This document shows positions 17,591 through 27,800 of a stretch of DNA of 35,591 nt, one piece after another. Origin of the DNA: Salinivirgaceae bacterium. GTDB lineage: Bacteria; Bacteroidota; Bacteroidia; Bacteroidales; Salinivirgaceae. The notes beneath the pieces are model-generated. The model worked only from the letters and a program-made list of their open reading frames with translations, was not told the DNA's origin and made no database searches. Each line of letters opens with the position of its first letter. Position 1 is the stretch's first letter. The stretch is from NCBI GenBank assembly GCA_002869335.1, contig PKTE01000100.1, positions 1-35,591 of the forward strand, written 5' to 3'. Both the position numbers and the translations under genes were made by a program.

Positions 17591-18655
17591 ATGGAAAATT
17601 CGATTTTAATCATATTATTTTTCGCATATACTTTCATTTTGGGGTTCCTTATCCACAAATATTTAATAAGCAGGTCACAAAAATATAATATACATAAAGC
17701 TAATACTTCTGCTATTAGGTGGGAGCAACAATCTAAACCTATTTTTGGAGGAATTACATTTTTCGCCCTATTCATATTCGCAATCATTAACTACATTGCG
17801 TTTTTTGATAGTTCAATTATTGTTTCAGGGCCAGTCATTGCCATCATCCTATCAATCACTATTTCATTTTTAATGGGATTGGCCGATGACCTTTTAAATA
17901 CACCTCCACTTTTTAAATTTGGAATGCAAGTAAGTGTCGCAATAATCTTAATATATTTTGGAATTTACATAAATATTTTCAATAACGATACGCTTAATTA
18001 CTTGCTCACAATTTTCTGGGTAGTTGGTATAATGAATTCTATCAACATGCTTGATAATATGGATGGTATCACCACATCCACAAGCCTTGTTATATCAATA
18101 ATAATAGGAGTTTTTGCATTACTCTCACCCTCTGAATCAGTTTGGTTTTACTTAATGATATTTTCATCAGTCTACGCAGCATTAGGAAGCTTCCTTATTT
18201 TTAACTGGAATCCTTCAAAAATGTATATGGGTGATAATGGCTCACAATTTTTAGGAGCTTTTTTAGCTATTTTCGGAATAATGTTTCTTTGGAATCAAAA
18301 TACTCCAGGTTATGATCATCCCGCATTATTTAAATTAGTAACAGTGGCAATAGTTTTTGCCATGCCTTTAACAGACACAATTACAGTAAGTATTAACCGA
18401 CTGCTTCAAGGAAAATCTCCATTTGTGGGAGGTAAAGACCATACAACGCATCATCTCTCCTACGCCGGATTCTCAGATCGCAAAGTAGCTTTGGTTTTTA
18501 TTTTTGGATCTTTAATATCTGGAATCATTGCAATGGTATTAATTCGTTATTTCCCAAATCCAAACATAACTACCTTACTGCTGTTCTTTTTATATCCGGT
18601 AATTGTTTTTTCAAGTTTATATACTTTAACCATAATTGTAAAACCCAATAAGTAG
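17591..18655 (+). CDS. WecA/TagO-type undecaprenyl-phosphate sugar-1-phosphate transferase
   Basis: A 354-residue polytopic membrane protein of the MraY/WecA/TagO family (glycosyltransferase family 4 in the older Pfam naming). It carries the diagnostic acidic motifs: LMGLADDLL (about 96-104), NMLDNMDGITT (about 151-161) and KMYMGDNGSQFLGAF (about 210-224). The nucleotide-binding histidines are in GGKDHTTHHLSYAGFS (about 280-295). Enzymes of this type transfer HexNAc-1-phosphate to undecaprenyl phosphate, the priming step for surface polysaccharide or teichoic-like polymers. Its position directly after the Wzc-like gene makes it the likely primer of the polymer exported by this cluster. The start is 13 bases after the kinase stop. 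Confidence 0.92.
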   Translation: MENSILIILFFAYTFILGFLIHKYLISRSQKYNIHKANTSAIRWEQQSKPIFGGITFFALFIFAIINYIAFFDSSIIVSGPVIAIILSITISFLMGLADDLLNTPPLFKFGMQVSVAIILIYFGIYINIFNNDTLNYLLTIFWVVGIMNSINMLDNMDGITTSTSLVISIIIGVFALLSPSESVWFYLMIFSSVYAALGSFLIFNWNPSKMYMGDNGSQFLGAFLAIFGIMFLWNQNTPGYDHPALFKLVTVAIVFAMPLTDTITVSINRLLQGKSPFVGGKDHTTHHLSYAGFSDRKVALVFIFGSLISGIIAMVLIRYFPNPNITTLLLFFLYPVIVFSSLYTLTIIVKPNK

Positions 18656-18660
18656 TTTAC

Positions 18661-19605
18661 ATGAAGATAAAAATAGTAATTATCACTCTGTTAGTTTTAG
18701 CAGGTGCGTTATGGCTTTTCAAATATTTGCACAAAAACGATTCGCAGCACATTGTTTCCCGAAAACCTATTGAATATAAAAAACAAGGTTTTACTCCGGC
18801 TAAAATTCCTGCTAAACTCTTTTTTGCAGGAGAGGAAGTTCCTGTTCACTATTATGACGTACGTGAGCGTTTAGACCGCGAATTATTGGTCAACAAGTAT
18901 TGGCATTCAAGCACTTTTCTTCTAATAAAAAGAGCAAATCGTTATTTTCCTCTCATAGAGAAAATTTTACAAGAGGAAGGTATTCCTGATGATTTAAAAT
19001 ACATTGCCGTAGCAGAAAGTGGACTTGACAATGTTGTTTCACCAAGTAGAGCTGCAGGATTTTGGCAATTTTTAAAAGGAGCTGCACGAGACTTTGACCT
19101 TGAAGTTAATGAAGAAGTTGACGAACGATATAACCTTGAAAAAGCGACCAGGGCAGCTTGTAGATATATGAAATGGAATTATGAAAAATATGGAAGTTGG
19201 TCACTGGCCGCTGCAGCATACAATTATGGACGTACAAACATCAATAAACAAATTGAACGTCAACAATGCGAAAGTTATTACGACCTCCTGCTTCCGGATG
19301 AAACTGAAAGATATGTTTTTCGCTTAATAGCTATAAAAATGATACTTGAAGATCCTGCAAAATATAACTTCATCATAGAGCATAATGATCTTTATGAACC
19401 AATTGATACATATAGCATAACTATTGACCATGGTATTAAGAATTTGGCAGAATTTGCCAAAGAGCATGGAATATCATACAGGATGTTAAAATCATTTAAC
19501 CCTTGGCTAAGAGACAATTACCTGACAAATAAACGAGGAAAAACATACGAAATTAAAATTCCGGTTAAACATTCCCGTCATCAATCAGACCATTTGAGCT
19601 ACTAA
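18661..19605 (+). CDS. MltD-like lytic transglycosylase
   Basis: A 314-residue envelope protein with an N-terminal hydrophobic anchor or signal (residues 3-19). It has a lysozyme-like SLT domain with the catalytic Glu in VAESGLDNVVSP (Glu119), followed by SRAAGFWQFLKGAARDFDL and SLAAAAYNYGR. A C-terminal LysM-like segment (YSITIDHGIKNLAEFAKEHG to KIP) may bind peptidoglycan. Such enzymes cleave peptidoglycan glycan strands with anhydro-ring formation. It starts 5 bases after the WecA-type gene and ends 3 bases before uvrA, so it is cotranscribed. It may open the wall for the export apparatus or serve general turnover; both are inference. Length is short for MltD, with one LysM-like segment rather than several. 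Confidence 0.88.
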   Translation: MKIKIVIITLLVLAGALWLFKYLHKNDSQHIVSRKPIEYKKQGFTPAKIPAKLFFAGEEVPVHYYDVRERLDRELLVNKYWHSSTFLLIKRANRYFPLIEKILQEEGIPDDLKYIAVAESGLDNVVSPSRAAGFWQFLKGAARDFDLEVNEEVDERYNLEKATRAACRYMKWNYEKYGSWSLAAAAYNYGRTNINKQIERQQCESYYDLLLPDETERYVFRLIAIKMILEDPAKYNFIIEHNDLYEPIDTYSITIDHGIKNLAEFAKEHGISYRMLKSFNPWLRDNYLTNKRGKTYEIKIPVKHSRHQSDHLSY

Positions 19606-19608
19606 GAC

Positions 19609-22455
19609 ATGACCAAAAAAAATATGCTTGATACAGATTTTGCTGAAACAATTGAGGTACTTGGAGCCCGCGTTCATAATCTCAAAAATGTTGATGTAAG
19701 CATACCAAGAAATAAACTTACCGTTATTACCGGACTAAGTGGAAGTGGAAAATCATCTTTGGCATTCGATACTATTTATGCCGAAGGACAAAGGCGATAC
19801 GTTGAAACATTTTCAGCCTATGCCAGACAATTTTTGGGAGGACTGGAACGTCCGGATGTTGATAAAATCACAGGCCTTAGCCCAGTTATTAGCATTGAAC
19901 AGAAAACCACCAATAAAAATCCACGAAGCACAGTTGGAACAATCACTGAAATATATGACTTCATGCGATTGCTGTTTGCTAGAGCATCTGATGCCTATTC
20001 GCATGTAAGTGGCGAAAAAATGACCAGATATACAGAGGCTCAAATCGTAGACCTGATTATCGAAAAATTTAAAAATAAAAAGCTATTACTTCTATCGCCA
20101 GTTATTAGAGGTAGAAAAGGACACTACAGAGAACTTTTTGAGCAAATCCGAAGAAAAGGGTTTTTAAGTGCTCGAATTGATGGAGAAATAAAGGAGCTCA
20201 CTGCAGGCATGAAACTCGACAGATATAAAATTCACCATATAGAAGTATTAATTGACAAAGTTATACCTGGAAGCACGCCTGAGAAAAGACTGAAAGACTC
20301 CGTTAAAACAGCATTAGATCATGGCAAAGGAATCATGATGGCCATCGAAAAAGATGGAGATGAACCACAGTTTTTTTCCAAGTACCTCATGGATGCCGAA
20401 AATGGCATTTCATATGATGAACCTGCTCCCCACACCTTCTCATTTAACTCTCCTCAAGGTGCTTGTCCAACTTGTAAAGGACTTGGGGAAATTAGCGAGT
20501 TCGATGTCAACAAATTAATTCCTGATAAATCTATCAGTATAAAAAAAGGTGCTATTGCCCCTCTTGGGAAATACAAAAGCAGCTTGATTTTCTGGCAAAT
20601 TGAAGCGCTTGCTAAAAAATATGATAGATCCATTGAAGACCCAATAGAAAACTTACCTGATGAGCTCATAGATAAAATCTTATACGGAACAAACGAAAGT
20701 GTTAAAATTGAAAACACACCCTTGGGGCGAAGCTCATCATATATGCTAACCTATACAGGAGTAGTCAATTATTTAGCCCAACTAGATTCTGAAGACTTAA
20801 AAGATTCTAAAAAAGGACACGAAAAGTATCTTAAGAAATCAACCTGTTCGGAATGTAATGGAACACGACTAAAAAAAGAAACTCAATACTTTAAAATACA
20901 CGATAAAAATATATCTGAATTAAGTGCAATGGATATAGACCAATTGCACGAATGGTTTTCTGATGTTGATCAGCACCTTTCAACAAAGCAGCATGCCATT
21001 GCCAAAGAAATACTAAAAGAAATCAGAAGCCGATTAGGATTTCTACTTGATGTAGGACTCAACTATCTAGCGCTAAACAGAAGTGCTAAAACTCTTTCAG
21101 GTGGTGAAAGTCAAAGAATTAGGCTCGCCACACAAATTGGGTCACAATTGGTTAATGTGCTCTATATTCTCGATGAACCCAGCATAGGGCTACACCAACG
21201 CGATAACGTAAAGTTAATTAACAGCTTAAAACAACTTCGGGATGCATTTAACAGCGTAATAGTTGTGGAGCACGACCGGGAAATGATTGAAGCAGCTGAT
21301 CATGTAATTGATATTGGCCCCGGAGCCGGCCGACATGGAGGACACATTGTAGCTGAAGGAGATATAAAAAAGATTAACCAAACTGGAGGACTAACCGCAG
21401 AATACCTCACCAATAAAAAGAAAATTGACGTACCAAAGTCTAGAAGAGAAGGTTCAGGAAAAACAATTGAATTAAAAGGAGCCACTGGAAACAACCTTAA
21501 AAAGGTTAGTATCTCAATTCCATTAGGCAAGTTCATTTGTGTAACTGGAGTAAGCGGAAGTGGAAAATCAACCTTAATAAACGAAACCCTCCACCCTATT
21601 CTAAATCGTCACTTTTACAGATCCATAAAGGATCCACTCTCTTATGAATCAATAGAGGGAATTAAGAACATAGACAAAGTAATTGAAGTTAATCAAAGTC
21701 CTTTAGGAAGAACACCTCGTTCAAATCCTGTTACATATACTGGAATTTTTGATGAAATTCGAAAGATATTTACCCGTTTGCCCGAAGCTCAGATCCGTGG
21801 ATATAAGCCCGGACGCTTTTCTTTTAATGTGAAAGGTGGTCGATGCGAAACATGTAAAGGTGCAGGTGTGGAAATCATTGAAATGAACTTCTTACCGGAT
21901 GTACATGTAAAATGTAAAGATTGCGAAGGAAAACGTTACAACCGAGAAACATTAGAAGTACGATATAAAGGCAAAAGCATTTCCGATGTACTAGACATGA
22001 CTATCAATCAGGGAGTTGAGTTCTTTAAAAACATCCCAAAAATTGAGAGGAAACTCAAAACACTGCAAGAAGTAGGACTTGGCTATGTTACCTTAGGACA
22101 ACCTTCCACAACTCTAAGCGGAGGAGAATCTCAGCGTGTAAAACTAGCTGCTGAACTTGCCAAAAAAGATACTGGAAAAACACTTTACATACTTGATGAA
22201 CCAACGACAGGTTTGCATTTCGAAGATATAAAAGCTTTGCTCAATGTACTTGACAGGTTAGTAAACAAAGGCAACACAGTTATAGTAATTGAACATAACA
22301 TGGATGTTATAAAATTTTCCGATCACATTATTGACATTGGCCCTGAAGGCGGACGTGGCGGTGGAAAAGTATTAGCTATTGGAACACCCGAAGAAATAAT
22401 AAAACATAAGAAAAGCTATACGGCAAAATATTTAGAGGAGGAATTGAAAAGATAA
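19609..22455 (+). CDS. uvrA: Excinuclease ABC subunit UvrA
   Basis: A 948-residue ABC-type ATPase that detects DNA lesions in nucleotide excision repair with UvrB and UvrC. It has two nucleotide-binding halves: Walker A GLSGSGKSS (42-50) and GVSGSGKST (647-655), with signatures LSGGESQRIRLA (about 496-507) and LSGGESQRVKLA later. Zinc-binding Cys pairs are CPTCKGLG and CSECNGTR in the first half, and CETCKGAG with CKDCEGKR in the second. Length is normal and the frame intact. The gene begins 3 bases after the lytic transglycosylase stop. Its own stop lies inside an AT-rich inverted repeat. Confidence 0.98.
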   Translation: MTKKNMLDTDFAETIEVLGARVHNLKNVDVSIPRNKLTVITGLSGSGKSSLAFDTIYAEGQRRYVETFSAYARQFLGGLERPDVDKITGLSPVISIEQKTTNKNPRSTVGTITEIYDFMRLLFARASDAYSHVSGEKMTRYTEAQIVDLIIEKFKNKKLLLLSPVIRGRKGHYRELFEQIRRKGFLSARIDGEIKELTAGMKLDRYKIHHIEVLIDKVIPGSTPEKRLKDSVKTALDHGKGIMMAIEKDGDEPQFFSKYLMDAENGISYDEPAPHTFSFNSPQGACPTCKGLGEISEFDVNKLIPDKSISIKKGAIAPLGKYKSSLIFWQIEALAKKYDRSIEDPIENLPDELIDKILYGTNESVKIENTPLGRSSSYMLTYTGVVNYLAQLDSEDLKDSKKGHEKYLKKSTCSECNGTRLKKETQYFKIHDKNISELSAMDIDQLHEWFSDVDQHLSTKQHAIAKEILKEIRSRLGFLLDVGLNYLALNRSAKTLSGGESQRIRLATQIGSQLVNVLYILDEPSIGLHQRDNVKLINSLKQLRDAFNSVIVVEHDREMIEAADHVIDIGPGAGRHGGHIVAEGDIKKINQTGGLTAEYLTNKKKIDVPKSRREGSGKTIELKGATGNNLKKVSISIPLGKFICVTGVSGSGKSTLINETLHPILNRHFYRSIKDPLSYESIEGIKNIDKVIEVNQSPLGRTPRSNPVTYTGIFDEIRKIFTRLPEAQIRGYKPGRFSFNVKGGRCETCKGAGVEIIEMNFLPDVHVKCKDCEGKRYNRETLEVRYKGKSISDVLDMTINQGVEFFKNIPKIERKLKTLQEVGLGYVTLGQPSTTLSGGESQRVKLAAELAKKDTGKTLYILDEPTTGLHFEDIKALLNVLDRLVNKGNTVIVIEHNMDVIKFSDHIIDIGPEGGRGGGKVLAIGTPEEIIKHKKSYTAKYLEEELKR

Positions 22456-22476
22456 ATGTAATTTTTTATTTATCTT
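22449..22476. repeat. Inverted repeat spanning the uvrA stop codon
   Basis: AAGATAAAT (22449-22457) and ATTTATCTT (22468-22476) are perfect 9-base arms around a 10-base T-rich loop, and the uvrA TAA lies in the left arm. It is very AT-rich with no T-run after the right arm, so it is a poor terminator. It might stabilise the mRNA 3' end. Confidence 0.45.
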
Positions 22477-22479
22477 AAA

Positions 22480-22498
22480 AGTCAAATAAAATTTGACT
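22480..22498. repeat. Perfect inverted repeat immediately upstream of the kinase start
   Basis: AGTCAAAT and ATTTGACT form 8-base arms around AAA, ending two bases before the ATG at 22501. It could fold over the ribosome-binding region of the kinase gene or act as an operator. No promoter matching TAnnTTTG is visible in this gap. Confidence 0.5.
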
Positions 22499-22500
22499 AC

Positions 22501-24165
22501 ATGAAAATCGAAATAACTATAGAAAATACGGGAAAACGTAAAGAATATGAACAAGGAACAAGTTTGCATTCAATTGCAACAAATCAGATTCCACATCCCG
22601 AAAAGCCTATTTTAGGAGCTTTTGTCAACAATAAACTCAAAGAACTCAGTTATCTGATATACAAACCTAAAATTGTTCGTTTTATCGATATTACAGACCC
22701 TGCCGGAAAACGAATGTATATTCGGTCAATATCATTTGTTCTAATTAAAGCTGCAAAAAAAATATTTCCAGAAGCCCGCCTCAAAATTGAACACAGCATC
22801 TCTAAGGGTTATTATTGTGAATTTGAGAATTTAGGCAAAAGCCTAACAGTTGATGATGTTTCTGCTATTTATGAAGAGATGCAATTAATCATTGAGGATG
22901 ATCTCCCATTTGAGCGAAAAGAGGTAAGAACCGAAGAAGCAGCAGAGTTATTTGCTAAAAATGGATATGACGACAAAGCAAGATTATTAAGGACTCGAAG
23001 ACAATTGTACACATCTGTGTATTACCTAGATGGACAGCCAGAATATTTTTATGGTTTTCTGGTTCCTTCAACAGGCTACTTAAAAGTTTTTGCGCTCAAT
23101 AAATATTACGATGGAATGTTACTGCAAATTCCAAAACAGTCAAATCCTAATGAAATAAACGACATTATTCTACAAGACCAACTTTTTGGTATATTTCAAG
23201 AATATAAAGATTGGCTCAAAGTAATTGGGATGAGCGACTTAGGCGCACTCAACGAAGCTGCTCTAAATGGGGAATTTGCAGAAATAATAAAAGTTAATGA
23301 GGCTTTACAAGAGAAAAAATTGGCCAATATTGCAGATGATATCAATAGTAAAGAAAAACGTCCTAGATTAATCCTAATTTCAGGTCCATCCTCTTCTGGT
23401 AAAACAACTTTTTCGAAAAGATTAGCCATTCAAATGAGAGTACTTGGTTATAAACCAATTACTATTTCGCTGGACAATTATTTTGTAAATAGAGAAGACA
23501 CGCCAAAGGATGCCGAATGAGAATACGATTTTGAAAGTATAAGAGCACTGGATATTGAATTTTTCAATGAACAATTACTGCAACTATTCGAAGGGAAAAA
23601 AGTAGAATTACCACGTTTCAGTTTCACTGAAGGCAAACGATATTATGCTGGCGATTACCTTCAATTAGATGAAAACTCATACCTCATTGTGGAAGGAATC
23701 CATGGACTGAATCCGGAGCTCACACCTCGAATTCCTAATGACGATAAATACAAAATTTATGTGTCGGCATTAACAGCACTTTGCCTCGACAGCCACAACC
23801 GCATTCCAACTACAGACAACAGGTTAATTCGAAGGATTGTTCGTGATTACCAATACCGAGGATACTCCGCAGCCGATACTATTAAACGCTGGCCAAGTGT
23901 AACCCGTGGAGAAGCACGCAATATTTTTCCCTATCAGGAAGAAGCTGATAGCATGTTCAACTCAGCATTAATATTTGAACTTGGAGTGCTAAAAAAATAT
24001 GTTGAGCCAATTTTGCAGGAAGTTTATCCTGATCAACCAGAGTATGCGGAAGCAAACCGATTATTAAAATTTTTCAAATACATTACTCCAATACCAGATG
24101 ATGAAATACCGCCAACGAGTATTTTAAGGGAGTTTTTGCACGGAAGTAGTTTCAAATATCATTAA
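22501..24165 (+). pseudogene. TGS-domain nucleoside (uridine) kinase interrupted by one in-frame TGA
   Basis: Read through, this is a 554-codon protein with the architecture of Bacteroidota nucleoside kinases: an N-terminal TGS and threonyl-tRNA-synthetase-like region (about 1-180) and a C-terminal uridine-kinase (PRK) domain. The P-loop GPSSSGKTT is at 295-303, LDNYFVNREDTP near 326-337, and downstream are LIVEGIHGLNP, PTTDNRLIRRIVRDYQYRGY and IFPYQEEADSMFNSAL. Codon 340 is TGA (23518-23520), between DAE and EYDFES; as I remember the family, a Gly is usual there, so one GGA-to-TGA change explains it. The frame continues unbroken on both sides. As written it gives a 339-residue fragment lacking most of the kinase core. 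A downstream GTG at 23689 would only make a 158-residue fragment. It may be a recent nonsense mutation or a sequencing error. Confidence 0.85.
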
Positions 24166-24215
24166 ACGCTATGCTCCATCAAGCTATAATTTAACCAATC
24201 GTTAAGCAAAAAAAA

Positions 24216-24245
24216 TTGGCTTTTAGCTATTTTTACGTATTTTAG
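24216..24245 (+). promoter_or_regulatory. Candidate promoter for the thioredoxin/AsmA operon
   Basis: TTG at 24216-24218 and TATTTTAG at 24238-24245 are 19 bases apart; the -7 element differs from TAnnTTTG at one position. Transcription would begin near 24252, just downstream of an in-frame ATG at 24248, which supports the ATG at 24299 as the true start. Confidence 0.4.
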
Positions 24246-24298
24246 AGTTGTACATCATTTTTATAAATAAAATTTTTAAAAATGAAAAAATAAAAGAT

Positions 24299-24820
24299 AT
24301 GAGATTTTTAATTGTTGTTTTTCTGTTTATTACAATCCAATCATTCTCTCAAAGTGTCAAAGTAGGAGATATCGCCCCAGACATTGCCATGGAAAATACT
24401 TATGGCGAAGAAGTTAAACTATCTGATCTTCGTGGACAATTGGTACTAATAGATTTTTGGGCATCTTGGTGCGCTCCATGCCGAAGAGAAAACCCAAACG
24501 TGGTAGCTGCGTATAATGAATACAAAGATACTAAGTTTACAAATGGCAAAGGGTTTACTGTTTTTAGCGTTTCATTAGATTCAAAAAAAGACCGATGGGT
24601 AAATGCCATAAAAGCTGATCAACTCGCCTGGCCTTATCATGTAAGTGATTTACAAGGCTGGAGAAATGCAGCTGCAAAAAATTATGGAATCAGGGCAGTT
24701 CCCGCCAGCTTTTTAATTGACGGCGAAGGAAAAGTTATTGCAACAAACCTGAGAGGAAAGAGAATTGAAGAAACACTCGATTCTTACAAACAGAAGTGGA
24801 TCAAAAAAATATTCGATTAG
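24299..24820 (+). CDS. TlpA-like exported thioredoxin-family protein
   Basis: A 173-residue redoxin when started at the ATG at 24299, which begins a clean signal peptide (MRFLIVVFLFITIQSFSQ). An upstream in-frame ATG at 24248 would add 17 charged and hydrophobic residues ahead of the signal and probably precedes the transcript start. The thioredoxin fold follows the TlpA/ResA pattern: GDIAPDIAMENTYGEEVKLSDLRGQLVLIDFWASWCAPCRREN with the CxxC at Cys58 and Cys61, then the cis-Pro segment GIRAVPASFLID. It should act in the periplasm as a thiol-disulfide reductant or peroxiredoxin-like protein. It precedes the AsmA-like gene by 21 bases and shares an operon with a second CxxC protein. Confidence 0.92.
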   Translation: MRFLIVVFLFITIQSFSQSVKVGDIAPDIAMENTYGEEVKLSDLRGQLVLIDFWASWCAPCRRENPNVVAAYNEYKDTKFTNGKGFTVFSVSLDSKKDRWVNAIKADQLAWPYHVSDLQGWRNAAAKNYGIRAVPASFLIDGEGKVIATNLRGKRIEETLDSYKQKWIKKIFD

Positions 24821-24841
24821 AAAAGAAGTAAAGCGTTAGCT

Positions 24842-27800
24842 ATGAAAGCAAAAAAAATAATTGGAAAAACATTTAAGGTATTATTGTTCACAATATTATC
24901 TCTTATCTTTTTAATTCTTGTTGTAGCAGGTATAGCATTTCAATCAGAAAACACAATCACTGGAATGGCTCTTGAGGAAGTAGAGCAAATGTTTGATGCG
25001 CCTGTCAAAGTCGATAATGTTGAACTGCTTCTATTCCGCAACTTCCCTTATGCAACAGTTGAACTTAGTGGTGTTTCCCTAGGTACTACTAAAAAAGACT
25101 CCGCACATTTTGAAAGTGATACTTTATTAAACCTAAGAAAGCTTTACATTTCAATTAAAACAAAACCGTTGCTTAACAATAAAATTGAAATTCATAAAAT
25201 AGAAATTGAGGGTTTTGCATTCAATTATTTTGTAGACTCAACAGGCAAAGGCAATATCGACTTTTTAACAGCCACAGACACAACCGCTGTTGCTGAGGAG
25301 GATACAGCTGTTGTTGCAGATACTGCTTCAAGTGTTTTAGACATGCTGCTCCAAAACCTAACCATTCGAGATGTAACTGTAAAATATGCTGATGAAACTA
25401 TGGGTGCTGCTGCAAAAGTACACATACCTGAAATGGACATTCAAGGGCGTGTTTTGAATGAATATTACAAAGGTGCCCTAAAAGGTAAAGTAGAATTGAG
25501 TAATGTAAAATTTGAATCTACCAATGCGCATTTAATGAATCAAACTTCATTAGCTTTCAACCTTGATTACGATGATGGGAAAGTGAAGATTGATGCCATT
25601 GATTTTATTACTGATGGAGCTAAATTATTTGTGAACGGTGATGCAAAAATGGGCGACTCCATTTTTGTAAACATGCAAGTAAACCTTGAGGATGTAAATA
25701 TTAAAGAGCTTAGTAAATATGCACCAAAAGAAATGCTTGATGAATTTGGAGTAGAAAATGCCGAAGGTTTGATTAACATACAAACCAAAGTTAACGGTTA
25801 CTATTATGATACATTATTATTACCTCAAATAGAAACCAATATTACATTTTCTGACTTTAAAGTTAAAACACGAGATTATCCTGAGCTCACACATTTATCA
25901 ATAAAAGGAAAGGTTGAAGTTCCAAATGCAAACGACATGAGTACCATGAGTGCCCATTTCAGTTCTATTAGTATTGGAACACCGAAGAGTAGCATTGACT
26001 TGGCAGCAAAAGTAACTAATTTTGAAAAGCCCCAATACAATATTCAAACCAGAGCAGATATTACATTGGATGAGTTCAGCAACTTCCTACCTAAAGAAGA
26101 TATTAAATATTTGGAAGGTCGTATTAAATTTAATTTCTCTTCCCATGGCACTCTTCCTGCTGATTTAGGAATGAATAGTGCAGACTATTTCATGTCCAGA
26201 ACTAATATTGCCCTTGAGTTTATTAACATTTCTACTGCCATGGATTCAACCATGGAGTTTAAAAACTTTAATGCAAAGTTTGCCTATAAACCTTCAAAAC
26301 GCATTGAGCTAAAAGATCTATCAGTCGAAGCACCCGGCTTTAATGTGAATGTAAATAACTTCACTTTTATGGCCAATATTCTAGGTAAAGTCCGCGACAT
26401 GAATAATATGGGAATGTATATCGACTCGCTTTATCTTGATTTGGGAGAAACCAAGTTTGCCTTAAAAGGAAAACTTCAAGGCCTTGAAAAACCAAACTTC
26501 GACATTGCCACTAATTTGGCAGTGAATATAGACCAATGGTTATCATACATTCCAAAAGAAGATGTAGAACACATTACAGGTAAAATTGACTTAGCAATTA
26601 AAACACATGGAACAATTGACCTGGATTCAATTGAAACCCAAATGATGCCTATTGCATTTGAGCAAACAGATTTGAAACTTAAAGTTCGTGATTTTGAGTT
26701 TGCCATGCCAAATGACACCTTATCAAAAGTTGATAAGCTTGATCTCGACTTTGCTATGGCCAATGACACAATGCGTCTTGATAAATTCCATGCAAGTATG
26801 TTGGGTATCGATGTTTGGGTTGACTCCACCACAATTTGGAACGCATATAAGGCTGTGCTACAGGAAAATAAAGATCAAACTTTAATTGTAAATGCTTACA
26901 TCAAGGCCAGTGAATTTGATTACGCAAAATTTGCTCCTATTATAGAAGGAGACTCAACTGAAACCGAAACAGAAAGTGCAAATTTAAATCAACAGCAATT
27001 ACTTATTGCAGACAATTCTGCGCATGGACCAGCACCAGTGCAACTAACCTCTGAGCTTCCGGAAGAAGAAGTTATTGATACAGCAAGTGAAGAATCGTTC
27101 ATGCCTTCTTATATTGTTCGTGGTACTTTTGGTATGCAAAAAGCAGTATATGACGGGATGATATTCAAAGATATCTCAACCAAGTTCAGAGTTGATGACA
27201 GCCTTTATGTTATTGACCAATTTAAATTAAAAGCATTTGGAGGAGAGGTAAATACTTCAGCAGTATACGACACAAGGCAAGACACGCAAGTTATTGTTAA
27301 TTTTAAAAACATAATCAAAAAACTGGATATCCATCAATTGCTTGTTGACGGTAAAAACTTTGATCAAGAAGAGTTTACAAGCGATAACATCACAGGTTTA
27401 CTTACAAGCGAGGTAGATGGCCGAATTATTTTAACTGATAGCTTTGATGTAATTTATGATAAGATAATTGTAAAAGGTGATTTTAAATTAGAAAATGGAG
27501 CTATATATAATTATGAACCTCTATCAGAACTCTCTAAAAAACCTATTCCTGGTTTAAAAGATCTAGATAGCCTGAAATTCAAAACACTTAACAGCCAGGT
27601 TTTCATTTATAAAAACAACATTTATTTTCCAAAAACCGACATTATAACCAATGCAACTGATATCTCAGCCTATGGAATGCAAAGTTTCGATGAAGATTAC
27701 GAATATCATTTGAAGCTATTTTTACGTGATGTCTTCTTCTCCAAAAACAAAAAATTGCTTAAAGAGCAAGGATTTGAAGATAACGATGATGAAAATACAA

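Noticed and set aside
23518-23520. TGA read as glycine through a variant genetic code
   Set aside because: Other genes in the window are long and free of internal TGA, and TGA acts as a true stop at 28013-28015 in an ATGA overlap. A recoded genome would show many internal TGA codons.
23518-23560. Selenocysteine insertion at the in-frame TGA
   Set aside because: The position corresponds to Gly rather than Cys as far as I recall the family, and I see no convincing hairpin directly downstream.
24248-24298. Upstream ATG for the TlpA-like protein
   Set aside because: It would extend a clean signal peptide by 17 residues and lies before the likely transcript start.
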